Below, piece by piece: positions 40,385 through 46,892 of a stretch of 64,000 bases of DNA (position 1 is its first letter; every line of letters starts with the position of its first letter). The notes beneath the pieces were generated by a model. The model saw only the letters and a list, made by a program, of their open reading frames with translations. It did no database searches and was not told where the DNA came from. Source of the stretch: Desertivirga xinjiangensis (GTDB lineage Bacteria > Bacteroidota > Bacteroidia > Sphingobacteriales > Sphingobacteriaceae); assembly GCF_024436435.1 (NCBI RefSeq), contig NZ_JAFMZP010000003.1, forward strand, positions 682,001 through 746,000, in the 5' to 3' direction. Both the position numbers and the translations under genes were made by a program.

Positions 40385-41257
40385 GTGTCAGAGGGGAATT
40401 TTATATCGGATTTTAAAAAGCTTATTAAGCTTAGGCTCACCTTTCTGGTGGTTTTTTCAGCTTCTGTTTCCTTCTTAATAGGCAGCAAAGAACAAGGCGC
40501 TATCAATTGGATCAATTGGCTGATATTGACATTGGGTGGCTTTTTAGTGACCGGTGCTGCCAATGGTTTTAATGAGATTATTGAAAAAGACCTTGACAAG
40601 CTGATGAAGCGAACCAGCGACCGCCCCATCCCGGCCGGAAGGATGACTACCGGGCAAGCTTTGGTGCTTAGCCTATTTATGGGGATTGCAGGTACACTTA
40701 TATTGGTGAGGCTTAATTTTCTGACCGGTGTATTATCTGTATTCTCCATTTTTCTGTATGCATTTTTATACACGCCTGCAAAGAGAAAATCTCCAATAGC
40801 AGTGTTTATAGGCGCCTTTCCTGGTGCTCTGCCTCCTTTGATCGGTTATTTTGCTGCCTTCGACAACCCAAAGATCTCCTGGATCCCGGTAATTTTATTC
40901 CTGATCCAGTTTGTATGGCAGTTCCCTCACTTTTGGGCCATTGCATGGGTGCTTGACGATGATTATAAAAAAGCAGGATTCAGGTTGTTACCAACCACGC
41001 ATAGGGACAGGATCAGTGCTTTGTTTACCTGGGTATCTACCATAGTATTAATTCCGGTAAGTTTATTGCCTACTATCATGGGATTTGGGGGATGGATCAT
41101 TGGAGCTGTTTCATTGGTGCTTGGTCTGGTATTTTGCTGGTTTGGATATAACCTTTATAACAAGCTCGACATTGCTTCCGCACAAAAAGTAATGTTCGGC
41201 TCATTTTTTTATCTTCCGGTTGTGCAGTTGGTGTTGTTGTTTGATTTTATTGGATAG
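40385..41257 (+). CDS. ctaB: Protoheme IX farnesyltransferase (heme o synthase)
   Basis: A 290-residue UbiA-superfamily prenyltransferase starting at GTG (MSEGNFISDFKKLIKLRLT). The first aspartate motif region is GAANGFNEIIEKDLDKLMKRT followed by RPIPAGRMT; the second is in WAIAWVLDDDYKKAGFRLLP. Nine helices are expected. The enzyme adds the farnesyl group to heme b to make heme o, the substrate of CtaA encoded 4 nt upstream. The next gene starts 3 nt after its stop, so the assembly and structural genes are interleaved in one transcript. Confidence 0.95.
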   Translation: MSEGNFISDFKKLIKLRLTFLVVFSASVSFLIGSKEQGAINWINWLILTLGGFLVTGAANGFNEIIEKDLDKLMKRTSDRPIPAGRMTTGQALVLSLFMGIAGTLILVRLNFLTGVLSVFSIFLYAFLYTPAKRKSPIAVFIGAFPGALPPLIGYFAAFDNPKISWIPVILFLIQFVWQFPHFWAIAWVLDDDYKKAGFRLLPTTHRDRISALFTWVSTIVLIPVSLLPTIMGFGGWIIGAVSLVLGLVFCWFGYNLYNKLDIASAQKVMFGSFFYLPVVQLVLLFDFIG

Positions 41258-41260
41258 TTT

Positions 41261-41851
41261 ATGATGGCTGTTATGTTAGAAAATTCAGTGGAACAGGATA
41301 GGTTGAATTTAAAACCTAAAAAGTTTTTAATGTGGTTGTTTGTGATCACATCGTTTATGCTCTTCGCCGCTTTAACAAGTGGTTTCATAGTTTATACTGC
41401 CGGAGATCCGTCTCGTGGCATCAAAATGATCTTGCCTAAGCTGTTTATGTATAGCACTTGTGCCATAATACTGAGCAGTGTGACGATGCATTTGGCTTAC
41501 AAGTCAGCTAAAGCGCTAAAGTTTACGGCGCAGAAAATGTACCTTGCTTTGACCATACTCTTGGGCGTGCTCTTTTTTGTTCTTCAAATACAGGCATGGA
41601 AGGGATTTGTAGCAGACGGTGTTTTTTTTATAAACCCTAATGCTTCGCAATCGTTTATCTATGTGATAACCGGTACACATTTACTGCACATTTTCGCCGG
41701 TATCATTGTTTTAATCACTGCCCTTGGGGGTATTATGAAAAATATTCCACAGGTAAGGAATTTGTTCAGGATGGAGATGGCTTCTATTTTCTGGCATTTT
41801 CTGGATATACTATGGATTTATTTATATGTTTTCTTACTTTTGAACCAATAA
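41261..41851 (+). CDS. Cytochrome c oxidase subunit III family protein (first copy)
   Basis: A 196-residue membrane protein with five helices and the subunit III fold: FLMWLFVITSFMLFAALTSGF, IILSSVTMHLAYKSAKAL, MYLALTILLGVLFFVLQIQAW, GTHLLHIFAGIIVLITALGG and ASIFWHFLDILWIYLYVFLL. It is shorter than the second copy directly downstream. The two adjacent cox3-type genes are typical of Bacteroidota oxidase operons. One reading is that they encode a divided subunit III; another is that both are full small paralogues, which the complete WHFLD ending in each supports. Confidence 0.88.
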   Translation: MMAVMLENSVEQDRLNLKPKKFLMWLFVITSFMLFAALTSGFIVYTAGDPSRGIKMILPKLFMYSTCAIILSSVTMHLAYKSAKALKFTAQKMYLALTILLGVLFFVLQIQAWKGFVADGVFFINPNASQSFIYVITGTHLLHIFAGIIVLITALGGIMKNIPQVRNLFRMEMASIFWHFLDILWIYLYVFLLLNQ

Positions 41852-41861
41852 CTAAATATTA

Positions 41862-42554
41862 ATGAGTACTACTACTGTATCGCAATTAGACGAAGTTAAA
41901 ACCGGTCCCTGGGATGGTGGAACGTCGCCGGTAAATGTAGAATATGGGAAACTGATGATGTGGTTTTTCCTGTTATCGGATGCGTTTACTTTCTCTGCAT
42001 TTTTGATTTATTACGGGGCACAACGTTTCAGCAAACTAAGCTGGCCCGACCCTGATGAAGTTTTCCAGTCAATTCCCGGAATAACTGACCATGGTGCGCC
42101 ACTTGTGTTTGTGGGTATCATGACTTTCATTCTTATCATGAGTTCGGTAACTATGGTACTTGCTGTAGAAGCTGGTCACCGTAATTCAAAAAAAGAAGTA
42201 GTAGGCTGGATGATAGCTACTATTGTAGGTGGTTTTATGTTCCTGGGCTGCCAGGCATTGGAGTGGTCTCACCTTCATCATGAAGGCTTCTGGTTTGCCA
42301 GCATTCCTGAAACTTATAAAGGTATTGATCAAGTAGGCGCCTTACAGTTTGCCAATTTGTTCTTTACTATCACTGGATTCCACGGATTTCACGTTTTCAC
42401 TGGTGTGTTGATCAACATTATTATTTTGTTTATGACATTAGCTAATGTGTTTGAAAAACGCGGAACATATCTTATGGTTGAAAAAGTAGGTCTTTACTGG
42501 CACTTTGTAGATCTTGTTTGGGTATTTGTGTTTACCTTCTTTTATCTGGTTTAA
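41862..42554 (+). CDS. coxC: Cytochrome c oxidase subunit III
   Basis: A 230-residue membrane protein of the cytochrome oxidase III family. Segments: KLMMWFFLLSDAFTFSAFLIYY, IMTFILIMSSVTMVLAVEAGH, GGFMFLGCQALEWSHLHHEG (conserved Glu-Trp), ITGFHGFHVFTGVLINIIIL and LYWHFVDLVWVFVFTFFYLV. Subunit III stabilises proton uptake to subunit I. Compared with the upstream paralogue it has a longer N-terminus and the fuller GFHGFHV motif, so it is taken as the main CoxC. It is followed 16 nt later by the subunit IV gene. Confidence 0.92.
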   Translation: MSTTTVSQLDEVKTGPWDGGTSPVNVEYGKLMMWFFLLSDAFTFSAFLIYYGAQRFSKLSWPDPDEVFQSIPGITDHGAPLVFVGIMTFILIMSSVTMVLAVEAGHRNSKKEVVGWMIATIVGGFMFLGCQALEWSHLHHEGFWFASIPETYKGIDQVGALQFANLFFTITGFHGFHVFTGVLINIIILFMTLANVFEKRGTYLMVEKVGLYWHFVDLVWVFVFTFFYLV

Positions 42555-42570
42555 TTTTTAAGGATTTATT

Positions 42571-42927
42571 ATGGCTCACGAGCATTCACATACAACAGAA
42601 CATGGGCATGGAGAACATGCTACTATGTCGAAAGGAAAAATCTGGCAGGTGTTTTTTTACCTGCTTGGTATTACCGTAATAGAGTTTATTATAGCATTGG
42701 TTCTTATTCCGAAAGGATTTATGAGTCAGGGAATAGGGAACTTTGTTTATATAGTGCTTACTTTGGTTAAGGCATTTTATATCATTGCCTATTTTATGCA
42801 CTTGAAATTTGAGAAATATGCTTTAATTACAAGTCTTACTATTTCCCTGATCTTTATCGTTTACTTCATCGTGTTGTTGCTGACTGAAGGTTCCTACCTG
42901 AATGAGCACATGACTCATTTGAAGTAA
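42571..42927 (+). CDS. Cytochrome c oxidase subunit IV (prokaryotic type)
   Basis: A 118-residue protein with three predicted helices (VFFYLLGITVIEFIIALVLI, GNFVYIVLTLVKAFYIIAYFMHL, ITSLTISLIFIVYFIVLLL), matching the COX4_pro family of accessory oxidase subunits. KAFYIIAYFMHLKFE is the conserved segment. The N-terminus is histidine-rich (MAHEHSHTTEHGHGEHATM), like those of ActF and CoxA in the same operon. The next gene begins 1 nt after its stop. The role is structural. Confidence 0.9.
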   Translation: MAHEHSHTTEHGHGEHATMSKGKIWQVFFYLLGITVIEFIIALVLIPKGFMSQGIGNFVYIVLTLVKAFYIIAYFMHLKFEKYALITSLTISLIFIVYFIVLLLTEGSYLNEHMTHLK

Positions 42928-42928
42928 A

Positions 42929-43630
42929 ATGAAGAAAAGATCTCCAATAAAGAAAATATTAATCCTGGTAACCGTACTTGCGGTACCAGGATTTTTATAT
43001 TATTTGCTAACCGAAAAAGGGAAGAACAGGTATCGTCCACTTGATATCTTCGGTCCGAAGCAGGTTGCAGCCACCTTTCACACCAAACGTGGTGTGAAAA
43101 TCCCCGATACTATTTATCACCATGTACGGGATTTCAAATTAGTAGATCAGAATGGGGACAGTGTGGGCCTGCCGGCAGACACCACGCAGATAACTGTTGT
43201 TAATTTTTTCTTCAGCAGGTGTAGAACCGTTTGCCCGCAAATGAACAATGAATTGGCGCGGGTGGTTGATGCGTATAAAAAAAACCCGTTGGTTAAGTTC
43301 TATTCAATATCGGTTGATCCAGGATACGACTCGCCGCAAGTGTTAAAAAATTATGCGAACGGCTATAAAGCTGCTGCAGAAAAATGGAGCTTTTTGACAG
43401 GGGAGAAAGATCTGATATTTAATTTGGCAAAAAAAGATTTTTTAGTTGATGCTGTGGCGGATTCAAGGACAGAAGGTAACATAGTTCACAGTCCGTTGTT
43501 TATCCTGCTTGACCCTAAGAAAAGGATCAGGGGGTATTACGATTCGACTAATAAAGAGCAGGTGGATAAGCTTATTGATGAGATCAAAGTGCAGATAGTC
43601 GAAGAATTGAGATTGGTGACTGCCATTTAA
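42929..43630 (+). CDS. SCO1/SenC-type copper chaperone
   Basis: A 233-residue thioredoxin-fold protein with one N-terminal signal-anchor helix (KKILILVTVLAVPGFLYYLL). The copper-binding Cys-x3-Cys is FSRCRTVCPQMNNE and the third ligand is the His in NIVHSPLFILLDPKKR near residue 190, both as in SCO1. VKFYSISVDPGYDSPQVLKNY is the other family landmark. SCO proteins deliver copper to, or reduce, the CuA site of subunit II on the periplasmic side, which suits its place within the oxidase operon. Complete. Confidence 0.94.
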   Translation: MKKRSPIKKILILVTVLAVPGFLYYLLTEKGKNRYRPLDIFGPKQVAATFHTKRGVKIPDTIYHHVRDFKLVDQNGDSVGLPADTTQITVVNFFFSRCRTVCPQMNNELARVVDAYKKNPLVKFYSISVDPGYDSPQVLKNYANGYKAAAEKWSFLTGEKDLIFNLAKKDFLVDAVADSRTEGNIVHSPLFILLDPKKRIRGYYDSTNKEQVDKLIDEIKVQIVEELRLVTAI

Positions 43631-43645
43631 ATATTTAATAATAAT

Positions 43646-44185
43646 ATGAATGATATAGTAGTAAGGCGCCTGATCACAGGTCTGTCTGTATTTGTATTCC
43701 TCGTTGTATTGATTCTGCAGAGTAAAGTCATCACTATATTTCCTGCCGGGACGGAAGTGCCCTCATGGGTGTTTTTCCTTCCCAGGCTAAATGCGATTAT
43801 CAATGGTACTTGCAGTATTTTGCTGGTTATTTCTCTTTACCAGATCAGGAATAAAAATATCCAGACGCACAAGGTGCTAAACCTTACTACATTTGTGTTG
43901 TCATCACTTTTCCTGGTTTCGTATATTATATTTCATGCCACTGGTATTAAGACTACTTATGGTGGTGAGGGAATGATCAGATATGTTTATTATTTTATCC
44001 TGATCACTCATATTATTCTGGCCGCGGTTGTTCTACCCCTGGTACTGTTAAGTTTTTACAGCGGTTTGATGATGAATGTAGAACGGCATCGTAAACTGGT
44101 ACGCTGGAGTTTTCCGGTATGGCTGTATGTAACTGTAACCGGTGTTATTGTTTACATAATGATTTCCCCCTTTTATACGTTCTAA
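43646..44185 (+). CDS. DUF420 membrane protein, CtaM-like oxidase assembly factor
   Basis: A 179-residue protein with five hydrophobic helices. Conserved DUF420 features are FFLPRLNAIINGTCSILLVIS, NIQTHKVLNLTTFVLSSLFLVSYIIFHA (conserved His and terminal His), YYFILITHIILAAVVLPLVL and RHRKLVRWSFPVWLYVTVTGVIVYIM. The histidines in helices suggest heme or metal handling. CtaM, a DUF420 protein in Staphylococcus and Bacillus, is needed to mature heme-copper oxidases, and the position after SCO agrees with that. Direct evidence for this phylum is not visible here. Confidence 0.85.
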   Translation: MNDIVVRRLITGLSVFVFLVVLILQSKVITIFPAGTEVPSWVFFLPRLNAIINGTCSILLVISLYQIRNKNIQTHKVLNLTTFVLSSLFLVSYIIFHATGIKTTYGGEGMIRYVYYFILITHIILAAVVLPLVLLSFYSGLMMNVERHRKLVRWSFPVWLYVTVTGVIVYIMISPFYTF

Positions 44186-44209
44186 GTACAGATTGATTAA
44201 TAGAAAGAA

Positions 44210-44485
44210 ATGAAAGCGTTAAAAGTGTCTCTCCTGGTGTTGGTTTTTCTTGGAATGCTTGTATTTAGTCAGGATGTTTCGGCCCAGTGTTCAATGTGTA
44301 CCATGAATGCCGAGAGCTCTGTTCAAAATGGAAATACCCAGGGAAACGGCTTAAATGATGGTATTCTTTATCTGTTAGCTGCTCCCTATCTGGCGGTGGC
44401 TGCCATTGGCTACCTTTGGTATAAAAAATACAGGAAAAAGAATGTGATTCTGGATATTAAGGATGAAAAGATCAATCTGAATTAG
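44210..44485 (+). CDS. Small Cys/Met-motif membrane protein of the oxidase operon
   Basis: A 91-residue protein. A signal peptide (KVSLLVLVFLGMLVFSQDVSA) should leave a mature N-terminus starting QCSMCTMNAESS. A short Asn/Gly-rich linker and one membrane helix (GILYLLAAPYLAVAAIGYLW) with a basic cytoplasmic tail follow. Cys-x2-Cys-x-Met at the very start of a periplasmic domain is the kind of soft-metal site expected for copper. No named family is recognised. Its place between the CtaM-like gene and DUF983 suggests a part in oxidase assembly, perhaps copper handling. Codon use looks like its neighbours. Confidence 0.75.
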   Translation: MKALKVSLLVLVFLGMLVFSQDVSAQCSMCTMNAESSVQNGNTQGNGLNDGILYLLAAPYLAVAAIGYLWYKKYRKKNVILDIKDEKINLN

Positions 44486-44521
44486 TGGTAAGTTTTAAGT
44501 ACTAAGTTATTTAACACTAAC

Positions 44522-44908
44522 ATGGCCCGAACACCGAAGCTGAAGGCTTTAATAAATTCTAAATGCCCCCGTTGCCGCAGAGGCGATATATTTTTTAGCC
44601 CGGTATATTCTTACCGGCAAAAAATGAATGAGCTTTGTCCCAGCTGTGGCTTCAAGTTTGAAATTGAGCCAGGGTACTTTTATGCGGCGATGTATGTGAG
44701 TTATGCCCTCAGCGTGGGTGAAACCATCATTGCAGGGATGCTTACCTTTTGGCTAAGTGGTAAAAGTGAGTCGCCCTTGTTGTATTTAGGTGTTATATTT
44801 GGTTTGGTGCTTGTTCTTTCTCCCTTCAATTACAGATATTCGCGGGTAATATTACTTCATAAGTTAACCCCCAGGATAAAATATAACCCAGATCTTGATA
44901 AAGAATGA
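44522..44908 (+). CDS. DUF983 zinc-ribbon membrane protein
   Basis: A 128-residue protein. The N-terminus holds two Cys-x2-Cys pairs, KCPRCRRGDIFFSP and ELCPSCGFKFEIEPGYFYAAMYVSY, forming a probable zinc ribbon. Two membrane helices follow (ALSVGETIIAGMLTFWL and LLYLGVIFGLVLVLSPFNY) with a basic end. This is the DUF983 pattern. DUF983 genes are often near cytochrome oxidase genes, but the function is unknown. The stop overlaps the start of the next gene by 4 nt (ATGA type), so translation is coupled. Confidence 0.9.
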   Translation: MARTPKLKALINSKCPRCRRGDIFFSPVYSYRQKMNELCPSCGFKFEIEPGYFYAAMYVSYALSVGETIIAGMLTFWLSGKSESPLLYLGVIFGLVLVLSPFNYRYSRVILLHKLTPRIKYNPDLDKE

Positions 44909-45567
44909 TTAAATCAGCGACATTCAAATTTTTGAAAGAGGTATCTGAAAATAATGACCGCGATTGGTTTAAGCTCCACAAAAATGAGTATGATAATGCG
45001 CTGCAGAATGTATTGGATTTTACAGCTGCATTAATTACAGCCTTGTCAAAAACAGATCCAACGGTACCGGCAAATCTTGATCCCAAAGCTTGTGTAATGC
45101 GTATTTACCGAGATGTACGCTTTAGTAAAGATAAAGTCCCATACAAAACAAATTTTGGTATAGCTATCTCGGCAAACGGAAAGAATTTCAAAGGCCCCGG
45201 CTATTATATTCATCTGCAGCCAGGTGCCTCTTTCATCGCAGCGGGTTCCTGGTTCCCCGAAAAGGAAGAATTAAAATGCATACGTCAGGAAATTGATTAC
45301 AATGCCAGCGACTGGCATGAGATCATTGATGATACTGATTTTAAAAAATTGTTCGGAGATCTGCATCAGGAAGGTAAGTTGCAAACTGCACCTAAGGGCT
45401 ACGATGCTGACAATCCTGAGATTGAGTATCTGAAACTAAAAAGCTTCACGGTAGGAAAAAAACTAACAGATAAAGAGCTGACCGCTTCAGGTTCCGTCGA
45501 GTCAGTAGCCTCGTTATTTGAAAAATTATACCCTTTTATCATTTTTTTACGAAGTGCGATTTCTTAA
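44905..45567 (+). CDS. DUF2461 family protein
   Basis: A 220-residue soluble protein of the DUF2461 (TIGR02453) family. Signatures: FLKEVSENNDRDWFKLHKNEYD at the N-terminus, CVMRIYRDVRFSKDKVPYKTNFG near residue 65, GPGYYIHLQPGASFIAAGSW, then KLKSFTVGKKLTDKEL. Function is unknown; the conserved Arg/Asp-rich strands suggest a binding or enzymatic pocket. It overlaps DUF983 by 4 nt and so belongs to the same transcript, although its link to respiration is unclear and may simply be positional. Confidence 0.88.
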   Translation: MIKSATFKFLKEVSENNDRDWFKLHKNEYDNALQNVLDFTAALITALSKTDPTVPANLDPKACVMRIYRDVRFSKDKVPYKTNFGIAISANGKNFKGPGYYIHLQPGASFIAAGSWFPEKEELKCIRQEIDYNASDWHEIIDDTDFKKLFGDLHQEGKLQTAPKGYDADNPEIEYLKLKSFTVGKKLTDKELTASGSVESVASLFEKLYPFIIFLRSAIS

Positions 45568-45576
45568 TATTGTAAC

Positions 45577-46407
45577 ATGATGAGATTTTTCTTTCTTGCT
45601 TTTGCCGTTCTGAGCTTAAGCTCCTGTGTTGTTTTATCAACTAAAAAATATCAAACTCTGGTTGGAGAACGTGATTCTTTAGCTAACGGTCTTAACTCTG
45701 CTAATATTCGTATTGAGAGTTTAAATGAAGAAATTAACCGTCTGAAGGCAGATACAGCTAAATTAAACAGCCGCATAGCAGAACTGGAAGGCAAGGTGTC
45801 AGGACTGGATGCTAATTACGCCTCTCTAAGGGCAAACAGTTCCTCCGAAATAAAAAAGCTTTCTGCCGACCTGCAAAGGCGCGAGGCACGTTTGAAAGAG
45901 GTGGAAGATATTCTCCGTAAACGTGACGCTGCTACGAACGCTCTTCGTGATAAACTGCAAAAAGCTTTGCTGGGGTTCCAGGAGAGTGGCTTAACTGTTG
46001 AGATCAAGAATGGTAAAGTATATGTTTCGCTAACGGATAAACTCTTGTTTAGCACTGGTAGCATAGTGATTGATGATAAGGGAAAGCTTGCGCTTACAGA
46101 ATTAGCTAAAGTGTTAAAGACACAGCCTGAAATTAACATAGCTGTTGAAGGGCATACCGACAATCAGCGTGTGGCTAACCTGGGTCAGATCAAAGATAAC
46201 TGGGATCTAAGTGTGCTTCGTGCCACGTCTGTGGTTCGTTACCTCACAGATACGGAGAAGATTGATAATAACAGGCTTACTGCGACAGGAAAAGGGCAAT
46301 ATCAACCTATTGCTACAGGTAATACACCTGAAGATAGAAGTCGAAACCGCCGTATAGAAATTGTTCTTTCTCCTAAACTCGATGAACTTTACGAATTGAT
46401 TAAATAA
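45577..46407 (+). CDS. OmpA-domain lipoprotein with coiled coil
   Basis: A 276-residue protein. The signal peptide ends at a lipobox (VLSLSSC, cysteine near residue 17), so it is probably anchored by lipid. Residues of about 28-125 form a heptad-rich coiled coil (ERDSLANGLNSANIRIESL, then EINRLKADTAKLNSRIAELE). The C-terminal 130 residues are an OmpA-like peptidoglycan-binding domain with INIAVEGHTDNQRV, NWDLSVLRATSVVRYL and RSRNRRIEIVL. It likely links the outer membrane to peptidoglycan. A weak -7-like TAATATTG lies just before the ATG, so it may also be transcribed separately from the respiratory operon. Confidence 0.9.
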   Translation: MMRFFFLAFAVLSLSSCVVLSTKKYQTLVGERDSLANGLNSANIRIESLNEEINRLKADTAKLNSRIAELEGKVSGLDANYASLRANSSSEIKKLSADLQRREARLKEVEDILRKRDAATNALRDKLQKALLGFQESGLTVEIKNGKVYVSLTDKLLFSTGSIVIDDKGKLALTELAKVLKTQPEINIAVEGHTDNQRVANLGQIKDNWDLSVLRATSVVRYLTDTEKIDNNRLTATGKGQYQPIATGNTPEDRSRNRRIEIVLSPKLDELYELIK

Positions 46408-46431
46408 AGTATGCTGACATAGGGTTGTCAG

Positions 46432-46479
46432 AACACCATGATAGTTTTGTTCAAATTTGAAGATAACTATCATGGTGTT
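46432..46479. promoter_or_regulatory. 15-bp inverted repeat overlapping the start of the small downstream gene
   Basis: AACACCATGATAGTT (46432-46446) and AACTATCATGGTGTT (46465-46479) are exact complements with an 18-nt loop. The right arm contains the ATG at 46472. It could end the OmpA transcript, hide the start codon of the small gene in RNA, or be an operator. Confidence 0.65.
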
Positions 46480-46681
46480 TGTATTTAAAACCAACGTTAA
46501 GGAAGAGCAGGTGGATAAAGTGAATAGCCTCTTGTCACCTGTGAAATCAATAGAGGAATGGAATTTCGATCTAAGCGATTGCGACAGGATATTACGTGTA
46601 GTTGCTGACAAACTTCCTCCCGAACTTGTTGTTTATCTCTTGCAGGGATCAGGGTTGTATTGTACTGAATTGGAGGATTAG
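46472..46681 (+). CDS. Small protein, possibly HMA-fold without the metal-binding cysteines
   Basis: From ATG 46472 the product has 69 residues (MVFVFKTNVKEEQVDKVNSL); a TTG at 46457 is an alternative. The order strand (VFVFKTNV), helix (EEQVDKVNSLLSPV), strand (EEWNFDLSD), strand (RILRVVAD), helix (PPELVVYLLQGSG) and strand (YCTELED) resembles the ferredoxin-like fold of heavy-metal-associated domains. The Cys-x2-Cys loop is replaced by KEEQ, so it would not bind copper in the usual way. Function unknown. Its start lies within a strong inverted repeat. Confidence 0.55.
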   Translation: MVFVFKTNVKEEQVDKVNSLLSPVKSIEEWNFDLSDCDRILRVVADKLPPELVVYLLQGSGLYCTELED

Positions 46682-46694
46682 GAATCCAGTTTAA

Positions 46695-46722
46695 GAAAAA
46701 AGGGCCGGAATAATCCGACCCT
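46695..46722 (-). terminator. Rho-independent terminator of susCD
   Basis: Read on the minus strand: AGGGTCGGA, loop TTAT, TCCGGCCCT, then six T. All nine pairs form, one of them G-U. It lies about 170 nt beyond the susD stop, implying a long 3' untranslated trailer, and faces the end of the small gene on the plus strand. Confidence 0.8.
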
Positions 46723-46732
46723 ACATCTACCT

Positions 46733-46885
46733 ATGAAAAACTGCCTCTTGGGAAGGCTTAATTTCTATGTCAAACCTCATGCCATGCGGTTTTTGGCTTT
46801 AATTTTCGGATTCTCAGCTTTGAGGTGTAGAGTTGTTTTCGCATATGGGAAATTTATTCTACAGTTTCAGCGCCCCGGATCTTAA
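46733..46885 (+). pseudogene. Possible remnant of a TonB-receptor signal region (50 codons)
   Basis: A 50-residue frame begins MKNCLLGRLNFYVKPHAMRF and continues into a hydrophobic stretch (FLALIFGFSALRC), then stops. The order of short basic N-terminus, ...KPHAMR and hydrophobic core resembles the signal-peptide region of SusC/TonB-dependent receptors in Sphingobacteriaceae, but nothing of the receptor follows. It lies antisense to the susD 3' trailer. The resemblance is by memory of the family and weak. Confidence 0.25.
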
Positions 46886-46892
46886 TTGATTC

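Noticed and set aside
45816..46163. 115-codon minus-strand ORF inside the OmpA-domain gene
   Set aside because: Shadow of a coiled-coil coding region; Ser/Leu-rich composition mirrors the Lys/Glu-rich sense strand.
46207..46611. 134-codon minus-strand ORF crossing the inverted repeat
   Set aside because: It overlaps the well-supported OmpA domain and the small HMA-like gene, has no signal or domain, and crosses a probable transcript end.
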